A stretch of DNA of 64,000 nucleotides from Bremerella cremea (GCF_003335505.1 NZ_QPEX01000010.1:1240001-1304000), one strand, 5' to 3'; positions 27,410 to 36,755 are shown, numbered from the stretch's first letter. The notes: generated from the sequence alone by a model not told the origin. A program made the numbers and translations.

Positions 27410-29101
27410 CTATCCAAAGAACAGCACGGCCAAGATTTGGACGGCCATGATTCGCAGGACCATGGTCAATGGATAGACGGCCGCATAAGTCACTGCCGGG
27501 GATTCTGCCTGGCAAATATTGGTCGCGAAGGTCAAAGCTGGCGGGTCCGTCATGCTTCCGGCAAACAAACCAGAGATCGCGACGAAGTTCATTCTCAGCA
27601 CACAACGAGCAAACAAGCCAACCGCAAACAACGGAATCAGCGTCACCAAGGCCCCTGCCAACAACCATTGAAGGCCGATTGAACTGAAGACGACGCCAAA
27701 GAACTTCGGCCCTGCCATAAGCCCAACGCTGGCGAAAAATAAAGCAATACCGAACTCACGGATCGCCAAATTTGCGTTGCGTGGCATGTGCCAAACCAGG
27801 GGCCCAATTTGCCCTAGGCGACCGACCAGGATGGCCACCAGAAGTGGGCCGCCAGCCAAGCCTAGCCGAAGTGGTTCAGGCAACCCGGGAACGCTGATCG
27901 GCATCGTTCCCAACGCGATCCCGGCGGCGATCCCCGCAAAAAACGGCACGAAGTGAGTCGCATTCAGGGCATTCACCGAGTTGCCCAACAACGCACTGGC
28001 CCGCTTGATGTCTTCCTTGCGTCCCACCAGACGTACAACATCACCAAACTTCAAACGCAAGTCATGCACCGGGATTAGCTCAAGATCACCACGCACGATT
28101 CGCGTAACGACAACACCATGCTTTTGCTCGAGCCCCAGTTGTTCGATCGTTCTACCGAGTACTTCGGAATTGGTAACGATAACCTTACGATATTCAACCT
28201 TCCCGGGCAGTCTGGTTAGGTCTTCGTTAATCGCATGGCCGACCACTCGTTGGTATTGATCTAGGTGTTCTTGCGTTCCCACCGCCAAGATCGTATCTCC
28301 TTGGCTAAGCGTGGTACTGCTGGTGGCGATCTCGACTTCCGATTGCTGAGAGCGACGGATGCGCGAGACCGTTACCGGGCTTTCGATTCGCCCCGGTACC
28401 GATCCGATTGCTACGCCTTCCAAGTTTGGGTTATCGATGATAAACGTCCGCCGCGAGAGTGGCTCCACTTTATTCGCGTTGGCGGTCTCAAACTCTTTCG
28501 CCTCTGCCTGAGGATCGATTCGGAACATGCTTTTTAGCACTAGCAACGTACCAATGATTCCGACGACCGCGAATGGATAAGCCACGGCATACGCCATCGC
28601 AGGAAGCACCATCTGTTCTGGCGGGACATTCTCCATGCCTGACAAGGTCTGCTGTGCGGCACCGAGGGATGGGGTATTGGTCGTTGCTCCTGAGAACAAA
28701 CCCAGCACGGCAGCTTCATCCAAGCCCATGATCCACCCCATGCCCACCGCCACGAGAGCCCCGAGGCTGACAATGGTTGCTGCCAGCAGATTCAACTGCA
28801 GACCCATTTTCCGTAGCGAAGCAAAGAACCCTGGTCCCAATTGCAAACCAATGCAAAACACAAACAAGACCAGGCCAAGCTCCTTGAGAAAGTCGAGCGT
28901 ATGATGATCGATTGGCTTGCTGAAATTACCGACCAAAATACCTGCAAACAGTACGCCAGAAGTCCCCAGGCCAATTCCCTTAAACCGGAAGCTCCCCAAC
29001 ACCATGCCGAGCATACACACCAACGATATGACAGCGAATGCCTGCGCGGTTGGGTTGGTTTCGGCGAGTTGTAATAGCCAATTCATTTGACCTGTTCCCA
29101 T
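27410..29101 (-). CDS. AspT/YidE-type putative transporter with two TrkA_C domains
   Basis: A 563-aa transporter of the aspartate:alanine exchanger (AspT/YbjL/YidE) family. About five hydrophobic helices (residues 15-190), then a central cytoplasmic part (200-375) with two RCK_C/TrkA_C-type domains (LEGVAIGSVPGRI, GDTILAVGTQEHL; and LGRTIEQLGLEQKHG, GDVVRLVGRKEDI), then a second set of helices to the end. The AspT signature GLFSGATTNTPSL is present with its mirror GLFAGSMTDPPAL in the second half, consistent with an inverted repeat fold. The substrate is unknown. An alternative start is ATG 29086, preceded by CAGG. It converges on tRNA-Ala with a shared terminator. Confidence 0.9.
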   Translation of the reverse strand: MGTGQMNWLLQLAETNPTAQAFAVISLVCMLGMVLGSFRFKGIGLGTSGVLFAGILVGNFSKPIDHHTLDFLKELGLVLFVFCIGLQLGPGFFASLRKMGLQLNLLAATIVSLGALVAVGMGWIMGLDEAAVLGLFSGATTNTPSLGAAQQTLSGMENVPPEQMVLPAMAYAVAYPFAVVGIIGTLLVLKSMFRIDPQAEAKEFETANANKVEPLSRRTFIIDNPNLEGVAIGSVPGRIESPVTVSRIRRSQQSEVEIATSSTTLSQGDTILAVGTQEHLDQYQRVVGHAINEDLTRLPGKVEYRKVIVTNSEVLGRTIEQLGLEQKHGVVVTRIVRGDLELIPVHDLRLKFGDVVRLVGRKEDIKRASALLGNSVNALNATHFVPFFAGIAAGIALGTMPISVPGLPEPLRLGLAGGPLLVAILVGRLGQIGPLVWHMPRNANLAIREFGIALFFASVGLMAGPKFFGVVFSSIGLQWLLAGALVTLIPLFAVGLFARCVLRMNFVAISGLFAGSMTDPPALTFATNICQAESPAVTYAAVYPLTMVLRIMAVQILAVLFFG

Positions 29102-29732
29102 CCAAGAAACGACTTCATCGACGTAAGGCTTCGAACATGAGCAACGATGAATCGGCCGCTAACGTCGATTCCATTGCGAGCAGTTCAATTTGCATGACCG
29201 GGGAATAGGTTCTTTATCGTCTGTCAGGCTGCTTGATGTTTTACCCGACATTACTTTTCTATCCAACGTATTCCCATGCAAGAATAGGTTGTATTCCTGG
29301 GCAATTTTTGCTTTACGCCTTGCGACTAGCTAATGGCCGATTGGGTCGCGCAATGCATGAGATTAAGGGCAAGGAGTTTCCACGCTGGAAACATGCCGAT
29401 CTCTCTTTCCCCAGAAACAAGGGAGAAATTTTTTCTAACTTTTTTCACGCAGCCGTTTTTTAAACAGACCGCATTCCCCAGAAAACACCTTCTGCTGAGG
29501 AAATGAGAAAAACCTATTCACCGGATGCCCAACACGCGGAACCGTAGCGTTATGATCGGCATCGTTGATACCAATAATAAAAAAGTTGCGACCACGTATT
29601 GGCTTGCCATAACGTGGCGAACAATGTGGAAGACGACGCCACCAAACGCTAAGGAGCGACCAACGGAAGCCCCGGATTCGCAGAAACAAACGCAGAGGCT
29701 TAGCTTTTCTCTAGCAGGCCGCCACGAAAAGC
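29102..29732. other. Intergenic region without a supported gene
   Basis: A 631-bp gap between rimK-like and the AspT-like gene, both on the minus strand. Several frames of 75-85 codons exist on both strands, but none shows a domain, hydrophobic segment, or ribosome binding site. The length suggests the transporter has its own promoter here. Confidence 0.5.
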
Positions 29733-30929
29733 CTATTCGCCCTTCAGCACCGACTTAGCCAGCTTCTTCACTTTCGGCCGACGCTGCTTGATGGTCTTTT
29801 CTGGAATCAGACCACGCATGGCATCAAGTTTGCCGAAGCACAACAAGCGGTCGCCAGGTTCCAAGGTGCGTTTTAGACGCGGATTAGGAATCACCGAAGT
29901 TCCGCGATAGAGCGTCAGTACGTTGATATCGTGATCAGGCAAGCCCGACTCGTCGATCGTTTTTCCACAATACTCAGACCCCTCGGGAATTCGTAGTTCG
30001 GTCACCCCATAACCACGGCTGACGGTCAAGCGTTGACGGATATCGATCTCGGGGAAATCAACCTGAGCCGCAATGTAGTCGACAATTGCGCCGGCAATGT
30101 CGAGCTTCGTACAGCGTTCGATTCCTTCCAAGCCGGGCGAGGAATTCACTTCCATAACTTGGGGACCACTTGCACTTTCCAGCATATCGACACCAGCTAC
30201 TCGCAATCCCATGATCTGGGCGGCTCGCACGGCCGTTTCTCGATAGTTCTCATCAAGCTCTACCGGCTCTGTCGAACCGCCTCGATGAACGTTGCTGCGG
30301 AATTCGGCCCCCTGAGCTACGCGACGCATGGAGGCAACGACCTGGTCGCCAACCACGAAAGCCCGCACATCTCGGCCGCGACTCTCCGCGACGAACTTCT
30401 GCACCAACACGTTTTGGCGCGTGCTATGCAAGGTTTCGATGATCGCTTCGGCAATTTTCACCGAATCGGCCAGGATAACACCGACCCCTTGGGTTCCTTC
30501 GATTAATTTGATCACCACCGGTGCGCCGCCAACTCGCTCGATCGCAGGCAAAATATCGGCTCGATCGCGCACGAAGGTCGTTTGGGGAATGCCAATATGG
30601 TGCCGACTCAGGATCTGCAGGCTACGCAGCTTGTCGCGCGAGTTGGTAATGCCCGACGAGCTATTGGCCGGGAAGACATCCATCTGCTCGAACTGCCGCA
30701 CCACCGCTGTACCAAAGTACGTAATCGAGGCACCGATCCGGGGAAGTATCGCATCGTAAGAAGTTAGCTGCTTCGAACGGAAATAGAGATCAGGCTCTCC
30801 CTGCTCTAAATCGATCGCAAACTTTAGCGTATTGAGTACTTTAACCTGATGCCCACGATCGATGGCTGCCTCGCGCAACCGTCGAGTGCTGTAGCAGTTG
30901 CGGTTGCACGATAGAATCCCTAACTTCAT
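29733..30929 (-). CDS. RimK-family ATP-grasp ligase with C-terminal TrkA_C domain
   Basis: ATP-grasp amino-acid ligase, 398 aa. RimK adds glutamate to ribosomal protein S6 (or makes poly-glutamate). The N-terminal preATP-grasp part begins MKLGILSCNRNCYSTRRL. The ATP-grasp core has GGAPVVIKLIEGTQGVGV, NVLVQKFVAES and the metal-binding MEVNSSPGLEGIE. After about residue 310 an RCK_C/TrkA_C-like module follows (ELRIPEGSEYCGKTIDE, GDRLLCFGKLDAM), then a lysine/arginine-rich tail. Typical RimK is about 300 aa and ends at the ATP-grasp domain, so the extra regulatory-type domain is notable. It lies 123 bp downstream of a RimB-like protease gene on the same strand. Confidence 0.9.
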   Translation of the reverse strand: MKLGILSCNRNCYSTRRLREAAIDRGHQVKVLNTLKFAIDLEQGEPDLYFRSKQLTSYDAILPRIGASITYFGTAVVRQFEQMDVFPANSSSGITNSRDKLRSLQILSRHHIGIPQTTFVRDRADILPAIERVGGAPVVIKLIEGTQGVGVILADSVKIAEAIIETLHSTRQNVLVQKFVAESRGRDVRAFVVGDQVVASMRRVAQGAEFRSNVHRGGSTEPVELDENYRETAVRAAQIMGLRVAGVDMLESASGPQVMEVNSSPGLEGIERCTKLDIAGAIVDYIAAQVDFPEIDIRQRLTVSRGYGVTELRIPEGSEYCGKTIDESGLPDHDINVLTLYRGTSVIPNPRLKRTLEPGDRLLCFGKLDAMRGLIPEKTIKQRRPKVKKLAKSVLKGE

Positions 30930-31052
30930 AACGTCGCATATCCATCTGGACAGAATTTGAAATATGCCACCCCCAAGGTGGCTGGACAGGTGGAAAGTGC
31001 GCTTCCCACTTGCGTCATGGTAGAGACATTTTGACGCGAGGCAACCGGAATG

Positions 31053-31580
31053 CTAGGTGGCATCCCGCTGAGACTTCTCAGAAGCACGCGATGCAGGAGC
31101 CCCATTGGTTGTTTTTTTGGGTTTCAGCCGCTTAGGAACTCCGGAAAGATACGAAGCTCCTGAATCGACAAGAAGTCGCCCCCGGATTGCCTCTCGCCCA
31201 ATCAGCATCCGGAAGCCCATTGCATCGCGGTTGGCTAGTGTCAGTTCGATTTCCCAGTGCTCGCCTAGTACATCGACCGTTGTCAGAATTACTGGCCGCT
31301 TCGTGACATGCCCATTGGAACTTCGCACCTTGCGAAATTCCAGAATCTTGGCCATGGCGACAATCGGAGCATCCGAGCTACGTTGACGGGGATGCACTTT
31401 GAAACGGACCCACTGATGGCCGTCTCGTTCTTCATACTTCAAGTCGTAAGCATGCAACGAAGAAGAACGAGCACCGGTATCAATCTTGGCTTTCACTTTC
31501 GCGATGCCTAAATCGGGAAGCTGGACCCATTCTCGCCAGCCAATGATCGGAAGCTTGACCGGTTGTGCTTTAGACGGCAT
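31053..31580 (-). CDS. RimB-like retropepsin/ATP-dependent zinc protease family protein
   Basis: Small aspartic-protease-fold protein, 175 aa, of the family annotated as RimK/LysX-associated or ATP-dependent zinc protease. The active-site motif AKIDTGARSSSLHA places the catalytic aspartate at D34; a second hydrophobic-Gly segment MLIGREAIRG and LVDSGASYL complete the fold. In Pseudomonas, RimB acts with RimK to control poly-glutamylation of S6. Here it sits upstream of the RimK gene, which supports that role. The C-terminus is rich in Lys and Arg. The M48 protease gene lies 90 bp upstream on the same strand. Confidence 0.87.
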   Translation of the reverse strand: MPSKAQPVKLPIIGWREWVQLPDLGIAKVKAKIDTGARSSSLHAYDLKYEERDGHQWVRFKVHPRQRSSDAPIVAMAKILEFRKVRSSNGHVTKRPVILTTVDVLGEHWEIELTLANRDAMGFRMLIGREAIRGRLLVDSGASYLSGVPKRLKPKKTTNGAPASRASEKSQRDAT

Positions 31581-31670
31581 GCCTTACCCGTAAACCGTGG
31601 CTTAGTCGACAAAACAAGAGAGCCACCTCAAACGAGCGACTCAAGCTATTAAGATTGTAGGCGACCTGCG

Positions 31671-33275
31671 TTACGAGTAGTAGTCCGGCCCGTTCCAAGG
31701 CCGGACGGTTCCTACCCCAATGCGATAGCGCATCAGGACGGTTTGCGTATCTTGTAACGATTGACGCTTCACGGTGCGCCGTAGGAATTGACAATACATA
31801 TCCCACGTCACGTTCTTGGCCATCGTTTCAAAATCGGCGAACAGGTTCTTGGCGTCATCCTCTACCGTGAAAATCCCAGGGGCGTTCTCGCGTTTAGCGT
31901 TTTGCGAACGAGACGCTTCGCTAGGATGCGAATCAAACAGGCCGCTTTTGCCCGATTTGCTCTCGCGCTGGACTTGCTCCATGATTGCGTCCGACATGCT
32001 GGCGATATGATGACGAACCAGCAAAGCGACATCGTCGATCATGACGTCACGCTCGGATAGTTGCGATATTTGCGATTGGGCATGCAGCCAAGCATATCCG
32101 GCCAACTGGATTCGCCAACTGGTCCGAGCGAACTCGTCACTGCCGGCTACTCTGGCCTCGTAACGGTCGGCGTCGTATTCCATCTCACGGAGCAGAAAAC
32201 CACCCACCAACAGCCCCATATTCATTAGCAGTCGCAACAGTTGTCGCGAAAGCCAAACACAAGATCGGGCTGGCCAGGTCACGACCGCTAAGGGCAGAAA
32301 TTCAGGACCGCAGACCATTTCCAAAGCCTTGTCCCACTCGTCTCGCTCGAAGACGACTCGGGCGAACCAATCGCTGATCGAACGAATAATAAAGGTCAGC
32401 CGCATGCCAGTACCTTGGCCAAAATGCCCAAACTCGTGGGCCAGCACCCCGGCGAACTGCCGCATTGTGAGCGAGGCAACCAAGGGAACCCCAATCGTTA
32501 AAACGAGGTCATTCCCCTTCCAAATGCTACGCAAGCCAGACCGAAAACTGGCCGACGCGTTCACGTCGTAGGTTACATCAATGCGGGTAGGAAAAGGGGC
32601 CCCAACTACATCACACACCCGCGATACAAACGCAAACATCATCGGGTCGCTTTGCGGAGTAATCGAACGCGTCCGGACGATATTAACAGGGCGAGCCAAG
32701 ATTGGCTTGAGCAGGAAGAACACCACTACGCTGCCAATAACACCAATAGCCCCACCGACGAAAAATCGCCCAACCGCCATGCTTGCGCCCGGCAACAACC
32801 AATACTGTCCCTGCGAGAAGTACCAATAAATCGCATAAGAGATGCTGCCGACAAAGGTGAAGTAGACCAACGGCAGAGCAATCATCACCATGGCAACAAC
32901 CAGAACGCCAAGCTTGTACGCCCAGGTTGTCTCGGTTTTGCTTATCGGCGGGCCGAACGCTTTCAGAATCCGTAACCCATCGGCAGGAAACTCCGGTGCC
33001 GAAATGGGCAGGCGTCGCTCGAAATGCTCCGACTTCTGCGATGGAGCGGGAAATGGTCGTTGAGGTGGGGCTTTCCACTGTTCGGTGGAACCACTTTCGG
33101 CCAGCCAATCGTTCGAATGTGCTGCCGCCCCCGTCTTATCGGTAGCTGCCCCCCCCGACGAAGACGGAACGACTAATTCCGCCTGGCATCGTGGACACCT
33201 GCGCCGTAAACCAGCTGCCTTGGCTGAAATTTTCAGCTTCTGATGGCAACCGTGGCAACGAAATTCAATTTTCAT
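31671..33275 (-). CDS. Membrane M48 family metallopeptidase with N-terminal zinc ribbon
   Basis: A 534-aa protein. Residues 1-35 form a zinc ribbon (CHGC at 7-10 and CPRC at 27-30). A low-complexity linker follows, then two hydrophobic segments (about 120-155 and 160-192), and an M48 peptidase domain with HEFGH at 280-284 and the downstream EYDADRYEA motif providing the third zinc ligand. Ste24/HtpX-type peptidases degrade misfolded membrane proteins; planctomycetes carry many such zinc-ribbon variants. The substrate is unknown. It is the first gene of a minus-strand group leading into the rimB-like and rimK-like genes. Confidence 0.88.
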   Translation of the reverse strand: MKIEFRCHGCHQKLKISAKAAGLRRRCPRCQAELVVPSSSGGAATDKTGAAAHSNDWLAESGSTEQWKAPPQRPFPAPSQKSEHFERRLPISAPEFPADGLRILKAFGPPISKTETTWAYKLGVLVVAMVMIALPLVYFTFVGSISYAIYWYFSQGQYWLLPGASMAVGRFFVGGAIGVIGSVVVFFLLKPILARPVNIVRTRSITPQSDPMMFAFVSRVCDVVGAPFPTRIDVTYDVNASASFRSGLRSIWKGNDLVLTIGVPLVASLTMRQFAGVLAHEFGHFGQGTGMRLTFIIRSISDWFARVVFERDEWDKALEMVCGPEFLPLAVVTWPARSCVWLSRQLLRLLMNMGLLVGGFLLREMEYDADRYEARVAGSDEFARTSWRIQLAGYAWLHAQSQISQLSERDVMIDDVALLVRHHIASMSDAIMEQVQRESKSGKSGLFDSHPSEASRSQNAKRENAPGIFTVEDDAKNLFADFETMAKNVTWDMYCQFLRRTVKRQSLQDTQTVLMRYRIGVGTVRPWNGPDYYS

Positions 33276-33412
33276 TCGACGGCTAACCTTGAACCGCTTA
33301 GGCCAGGCGCGACTGGGTAAAGCGGGAAAGGATATTGCGAATAACGATAAGATTAAGGGATTCCAGAGTTATCGGCTGGACTATTCGATCCGAAGCAACG
33401 TTACCTTACAAA

Positions 33413-34165
33413 TTACTTCAGAGGAGAATAATCGACCGGACGCAAAATTTGGCGATCGACTTTGATCACGATTTTGCCGTCTTTTGTCGAACTCTCCCAC
33501 AATTGTTGCCATTCCTGGTCATTGCGGAAACCTTCCCACGATTTTTTCATAGCGTCGGCGTCCTTATGGGCCACCACATAAATCAGCGTGTTGGGTTTAT
33601 CCTGGGGGGTAAAGTAGGCGATGTTGGTCATGCCTTGCTTCTCGAAGAGCTTGAGTTCGCCCTCGCGAAATCGCTTAAGCAAAGCCGGCAATCGCCCTTC
33701 TGCAGTGGTATAGGTACGCAATTCGAATAGGCGAGGTTCCTCTGCCGATTCAAAATTCTGTGGGGAAAAGTCCGTTGCCTCCATATAAACGGCATCTGGC
33801 CGCTTGGACAGGATCTTGCCATCTTTTTCCGACTCAGCAGCAACTTTCTGCCATTCCGCATCTTCCCGAAAGCCGTTCCAACTGGCCTTTGCGGCATCGT
33901 TGTCGGCATGCGAAATGATGTAGACCAGGGTGTTTTCTTCTCCCTCGCCAACCGGTACCCAATAGGCATGGTTTTCTATGCCGTGCTTTTTGAAAAGCCG
34001 CGTCGTGTGATCGCGAAAACGGGCGTTTAGATTGTCGAGCTTGCCTTCATTGGTGGTATACGTTCGCAGCTCGTAAACACGTTCTTCAGCAACCGCTGGT
34101 GTCATCAAGCAATTGGCCACAAGAAGGCAAGCAGCAGCCCAGACAGGGAGCAAGGTAGAGTGCAT
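33413..34165 (-). CDS. Exported NIPSNAP family protein, two repeats
   Basis: A 250-aa exported protein with a signal peptide (about residues 1-26) and two copies of the NIPSNAP (ferredoxin-like dimeric barrel) domain. Repeat 1 begins VYELRTYTTNEGKLDNLNAR and repeat 2 FELRTYTTAEGRLPALLK; each has YIISH/YVVAHKDADA and a W-x-x-F segment (SWNGFREDAEWQ, SWEGFRNDQEWQ). The function of exported NIPSNAP proteins is not established. The gene is divergent from rnpB. Confidence 0.88.
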   Translation of the reverse strand: MHSTLLPVWAAACLLVANCLMTPAVAEERVYELRTYTTNEGKLDNLNARFRDHTTRLFKKHGIENHAYWVPVGEGEENTLVYIISHADNDAAKASWNGFREDAEWQKVAAESEKDGKILSKRPDAVYMEATDFSPQNFESAEEPRLFELRTYTTAEGRLPALLKRFREGELKLFEKQGMTNIAYFTPQDKPNTLIYVVAHKDADAMKKSWEGFRNDQEWQQLWESSTKDGKIVIKVDRQILRPVDYSPLK

Positions 34166-34322
34166 CGTGCAAAAATCCCGAGAAGTGGAGGATGGACGAG
34201 GTGGGTTTTAGAAAGTTCCATTCTAATGACTTCAGAGCTTTTTTTCGCCAATATTTTATCTCAGTGTATGAACTTTTTTGTATCCCTATGGTATATCGCC
34301 CCCACCAGAGGGCTTGCGTAAG

Positions 34323-34351
34323 TGGTCAACAACGTCGTTCTGTCTTATGCT
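34323..34351 (+). promoter_or_regulatory. Promoter of the RNase P RNA gene
   Basis: TGGTCA (34323-34328), 17-nt spacer and TATGCT (34346-34351) match sigma-70 hexamers at four of six positions each. A start 8 nt past the -10 box would be G34359, exactly the first paired base of the P1 helix. Confidence 0.6.
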
Positions 34352-34358
34352 TACGCTT

Positions 34359-34766
34359 GCTCAAGTGGATCAGATAGCCGCCGGTTGCCTTCTTTTTGGA
34401 GGGCAACGGGAGGAAAGTCCGGGCTCCTCAGGACAGGGTGGTCGATAACGTCGACCGGTCGTGAGATTAGGGAAAGTGCCGCAGAAAACAAACCGCCTAA
34501 GTCCCCCTTGGGGGAACGGTAAGGGTGAAAAGGTGCGGTAAGAGCGCACCAGCAAGCGAGGTGACTCGCTTGGCTTGGTAAACCCCACCCGGAGCAAGGC
34601 AAACAGGCGGAAGGGTTGTTTGGCAACAGACAACACACGGGCTCGTCCGGCCCGTCAACCACTGCCGGGTACGCTGCTTGAGGCGTCGAGCAATCGCCGC
34701 CCTAGAGGAATGGCTATCCCCGCAACTTGTTGCGGGACAGAACCCGGCTTACCGATCCACTTGAGC
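34359..34766 (+). ncRNA. rnpB: RNase P RNA, bacterial type A
   Basis: Catalytic RNA of RNase P, about 408 nt. The P1 helix is a perfect 13-bp pairing of GCTCAAGTGGATC (34359-34371) with GATCCACTTGAGC (34754-34766). The universally conserved P4/J elements are visible: GAGGAAAGTCCGGGCTCC near the 5' part and ACAGAACCCGGCTTAC at the 3' end. Internal hairpins such as GTCCCCCTTGGGGGA and CCCCGCAACTTGTTGCGGG fit the type A architecture. A run of T residues (34767-34771) immediately follows P1. Overlapping short reading frames are incidental. Confidence 0.97.
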
Positions 34767-34797
34767 TTTTTGCTGCGCCGCTCTCAAAAGGCTTCTG

Positions 34798-35739
34798 CTA
34801 CAGCAACTTGCCCTGCCAAGTATCGCGGCGGACCAATTCGTCGTCGATCGCCCGCAGCACGGCCGACTTATCGAGGCACCAGCTGGGGCCAACAAAAAAC
34901 TGCGGCGGGGCGTCACCAATGGTTCGCTCGACTAAAACATCTGAGGGAATACGTTCGAGAAAATCGACCAGTGTCTTGATGTACTCTTGGCGTTCCATCA
35001 GCGTTACTTCACCGGACTGAACCTGATCGGCCAGCTTGGTGTTCTTCACGCAGTACAGATTATGGATCTTGACTGAGTCGATATTCAGCCGCGCCACTTC
35101 AGCGGCGGTGGCCATCATGTCTTCATGCGTTTCGCCAGGCAGACCCAAAATCACGTGTAAACAGATTTCAAAGCCTCTTCCCCGGCTCCGCTCGATCGCG
35201 TCGATCGTAGCATCGTGATGATGCCCGCGGTTCATCCAATCGAGAGATTTGTTATGAATCGTTTGCATGCCGTACTCTACCGACATGAAGGTCCGCCCAG
35301 CGAACTCTTGTAAGAGATCCATCACATCTTCCGCCACACAATCGGGACGGGTACCAATGCTTAGCCCGACCACTTTTTCGTGATCGATTGCCTGTTCGTA
35401 CAGCGGCCTGAGGCGGTCGACCGGAGCGTAGGTATTGGTCGCTGGCTGGAAGTAGGCAATAAAACGGTCAACTTTATAGCGACGTTTAAGCCGGGTTATC
35501 CCATTGGCCAACTGGTCGGTAATATCACGAATCGGCTCGCGGCGGCTGGGGCTAAAGCTCCGATTGTCACAAAACGTGCATCCCCCTTTCGCGACGGTGC
35601 CGTCAACGTTGGGGCAAGTGAATTTCGCATCGAGGCTGATCTTCTGGATTCGTTCGCCAAATCGCTTCCGAAGATACCAGCTGTACGCATAATAACGGAG
35701 TCCGGCATCTCGCCAGGTCGTTTTCGCCGTTGAAGACAA
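34798..35739 (-). CDS. YhcC-type radical SAM protein (TIGR01212)
   Basis: Radical SAM enzyme of 313 aa resembling E. coli YhcC. Iron-sulfur cysteines are in the FTCPNVDGTVAKGGCTFC segment (the atypical CX(n)CXXC spacing of this subgroup). Other conserved parts are RFIAYFQPATNTYAP, GLSIGTRPDCV, VEYGMQTIHNKSLDWMNRGH, and HVILGLPGETHEDM. The biochemical reaction of YhcC is not firmly known. The start is TTG 35739 with AGAAGAGA 7-8 nt upstream. The stop lies 31 bp from the 3' end of rnpB, on the opposite strand. Confidence 0.9.
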   Translation of the reverse strand: MSSTAKTTWRDAGLRYYAYSWYLRKRFGERIQKISLDAKFTCPNVDGTVAKGGCTFCDNRSFSPSRREPIRDITDQLANGITRLKRRYKVDRFIAYFQPATNTYAPVDRLRPLYEQAIDHEKVVGLSIGTRPDCVAEDVMDLLQEFAGRTFMSVEYGMQTIHNKSLDWMNRGHHHDATIDAIERSRGRGFEICLHVILGLPGETHEDMMATAAEVARLNIDSVKIHNLYCVKNTKLADQVQSGEVTLMERQEYIKTLVDFLERIPSDVLVERTIGDAPPQFFVGPSWCLDKSAVLRAIDDELVRRDTWQGKLL

Positions 35740-35856
35740 ATCAATCTCTTCTGATGAAATGTTGACTCGTGTTAAGGAATTGATAGAGTGGACAATGCCG
35801 TATTCTTATCGATTTACGACTTATCTTCCAGGCACTAGCGGAACGAGGCACTTTTT

Positions 35857-36267
35857 ATGAGCCAGAAATTTGGGGAATTGATCCCAGTTGGTGGGGGAGA
35901 TCCAATCCCACTGCTAAAGAAAACCCTTCTCGTCGGTCGACGCGAAACGTGCGATGTCGTCCTTCGGTTTGCCAATGTTTCCAGCAATCACTGTCAGCTA
36001 TACGTAAAGCAGGGTTACTGGTTCGTTGAAGACCAAAGCAGCCGCAACGGCACCAAGGTCAACGGCAAACGCGTACGAGAAACAGATAAACGCATCGATC
36101 CCGGCACAGTGATTGCCATCGCCAAACATGAATACGAGCTGCATTACGACCCGCTCGATCTAGGTGCCACCGGCCCTCCCCCTTCGGAAAACAATCAAGC
36201 CGAAGAGATCCTCAGCAAGTCGCTTTTAGAGCGAGCTGGCATCGGAACGACGCGTCGCAAGTCTTAA
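35857..36267 (+). CDS. FHA-domain protein
   Basis: A 136-aa cytoplasmic protein made almost wholly of one forkhead-associated domain. The phosphothreonine-binding signatures are GRRETCDVVL, SNHCQLYV and SSRNGTKVNGKRV. FHA domains recognise phosphothreonine peptides produced by Ser/Thr kinases, which planctomycetes have in large numbers; no kinase gene is next to it. The C-terminal 30 residues look unstructured. A terminator follows. Confidence 0.9.
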   Translation: MSQKFGELIPVGGGDPIPLLKKTLLVGRRETCDVVLRFANVSSNHCQLYVKQGYWFVEDQSSRNGTKVNGKRVRETDKRIDPGTVIAIAKHEYELHYDPLDLGATGPPPSENNQAEEILSKSLLERAGIGTTRRKS

Positions 36268-36301
36268 TTGACGATCGAGTCGTCTTAAACCAAGATACGC
36301 T

Positions 36302-36335
36302 TGCCATGCCGTGGTCAACACAGCATGGCATTTTT
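36302..36335 (+). terminator. Rho-independent terminator after the FHA gene
   Basis: TGCCATGC (36302-36309) pairs with GCATGGCA (36323-36330), 13-nt loop, followed by five T residues. Confidence 0.85.
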
Positions 36336-36429
36336 CATGCGCCTGCGTTGTTCACCAGACCTTGTCCCGCTACATTGCACTGCTTCACCACATTCTCCCT
36401 TTATTCACATAGAAGACATACTGCCTGCT

Positions 36430-36753
36430 ATGGAAAACCTGACACAAATCGCTCACAACGTTTTCTTCACCTTGAAGGATAAGTCGCCCGAAGCCCAACA
36501 GAAGTTGGTCGAAGCTTGCCAAAAGTATCTCTCGGGCCATCCTGGCTGCATCTTTTTTGCCGCTGGCGTACTGACCGAAGAATTGGATCGTCCGGTGAAC
36601 GATCGCAATTTTCAAGTTGCCCTCCATGTCGTTTTTGATTCACTGGAATCGCAAAACGCCTACCAAGTTGCCGAGCGGCACTTGCAATTCATCGAAGAAA
36701 ACAAAGAGGGCTGGGAATCGGTTCGCGTCTTCGATTCCACCGTCGGCAGCTAA
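36430..36753 (+). CDS. Dabb (stress-responsive A/B barrel) domain protein
   Basis: A 107-aa protein with the dimeric alpha-beta barrel pattern of the Dabb family: IAHNVFFTLKDKSPEAQQKLV, a central FFAAGVL strand, RNFQVALHVVFDS and the final strand after HLQFIEENKEGWESVRVFDS. The biochemical role is unknown. The start ATG 36430 (MENLTQIAH) is preferred over the in-frame ATG at 36301, whose extra 43 residues fall on a terminator and look non-coding. It is followed after 2 bp by the next gene, so the two are cotranscribed. Confidence 0.82.
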   Translation: MENLTQIAHNVFFTLKDKSPEAQQKLVEACQKYLSGHPGCIFFAAGVLTEELDRPVNDRNFQVALHVVFDSLESQNAYQVAERHLQFIEENKEGWESVRVFDSTVGS

Positions 36754-36755
36754 CC

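Noticed and set aside
29233..29758. Short frames in the gap between the rimK-like and AspT-like genes
   Set aside because: Translations look random and overlap each other on both strands without start signals.
34351..34979. Several open frames across the RNase P RNA
   Set aside because: They lie in the conserved RNA structure, where a coding role is not expected.
36301..36429. Upstream extension of the Dabb protein
   Set aside because: It overlaps the terminator of the FHA gene and has unlike composition; ATG 36430 begins the conserved domain.
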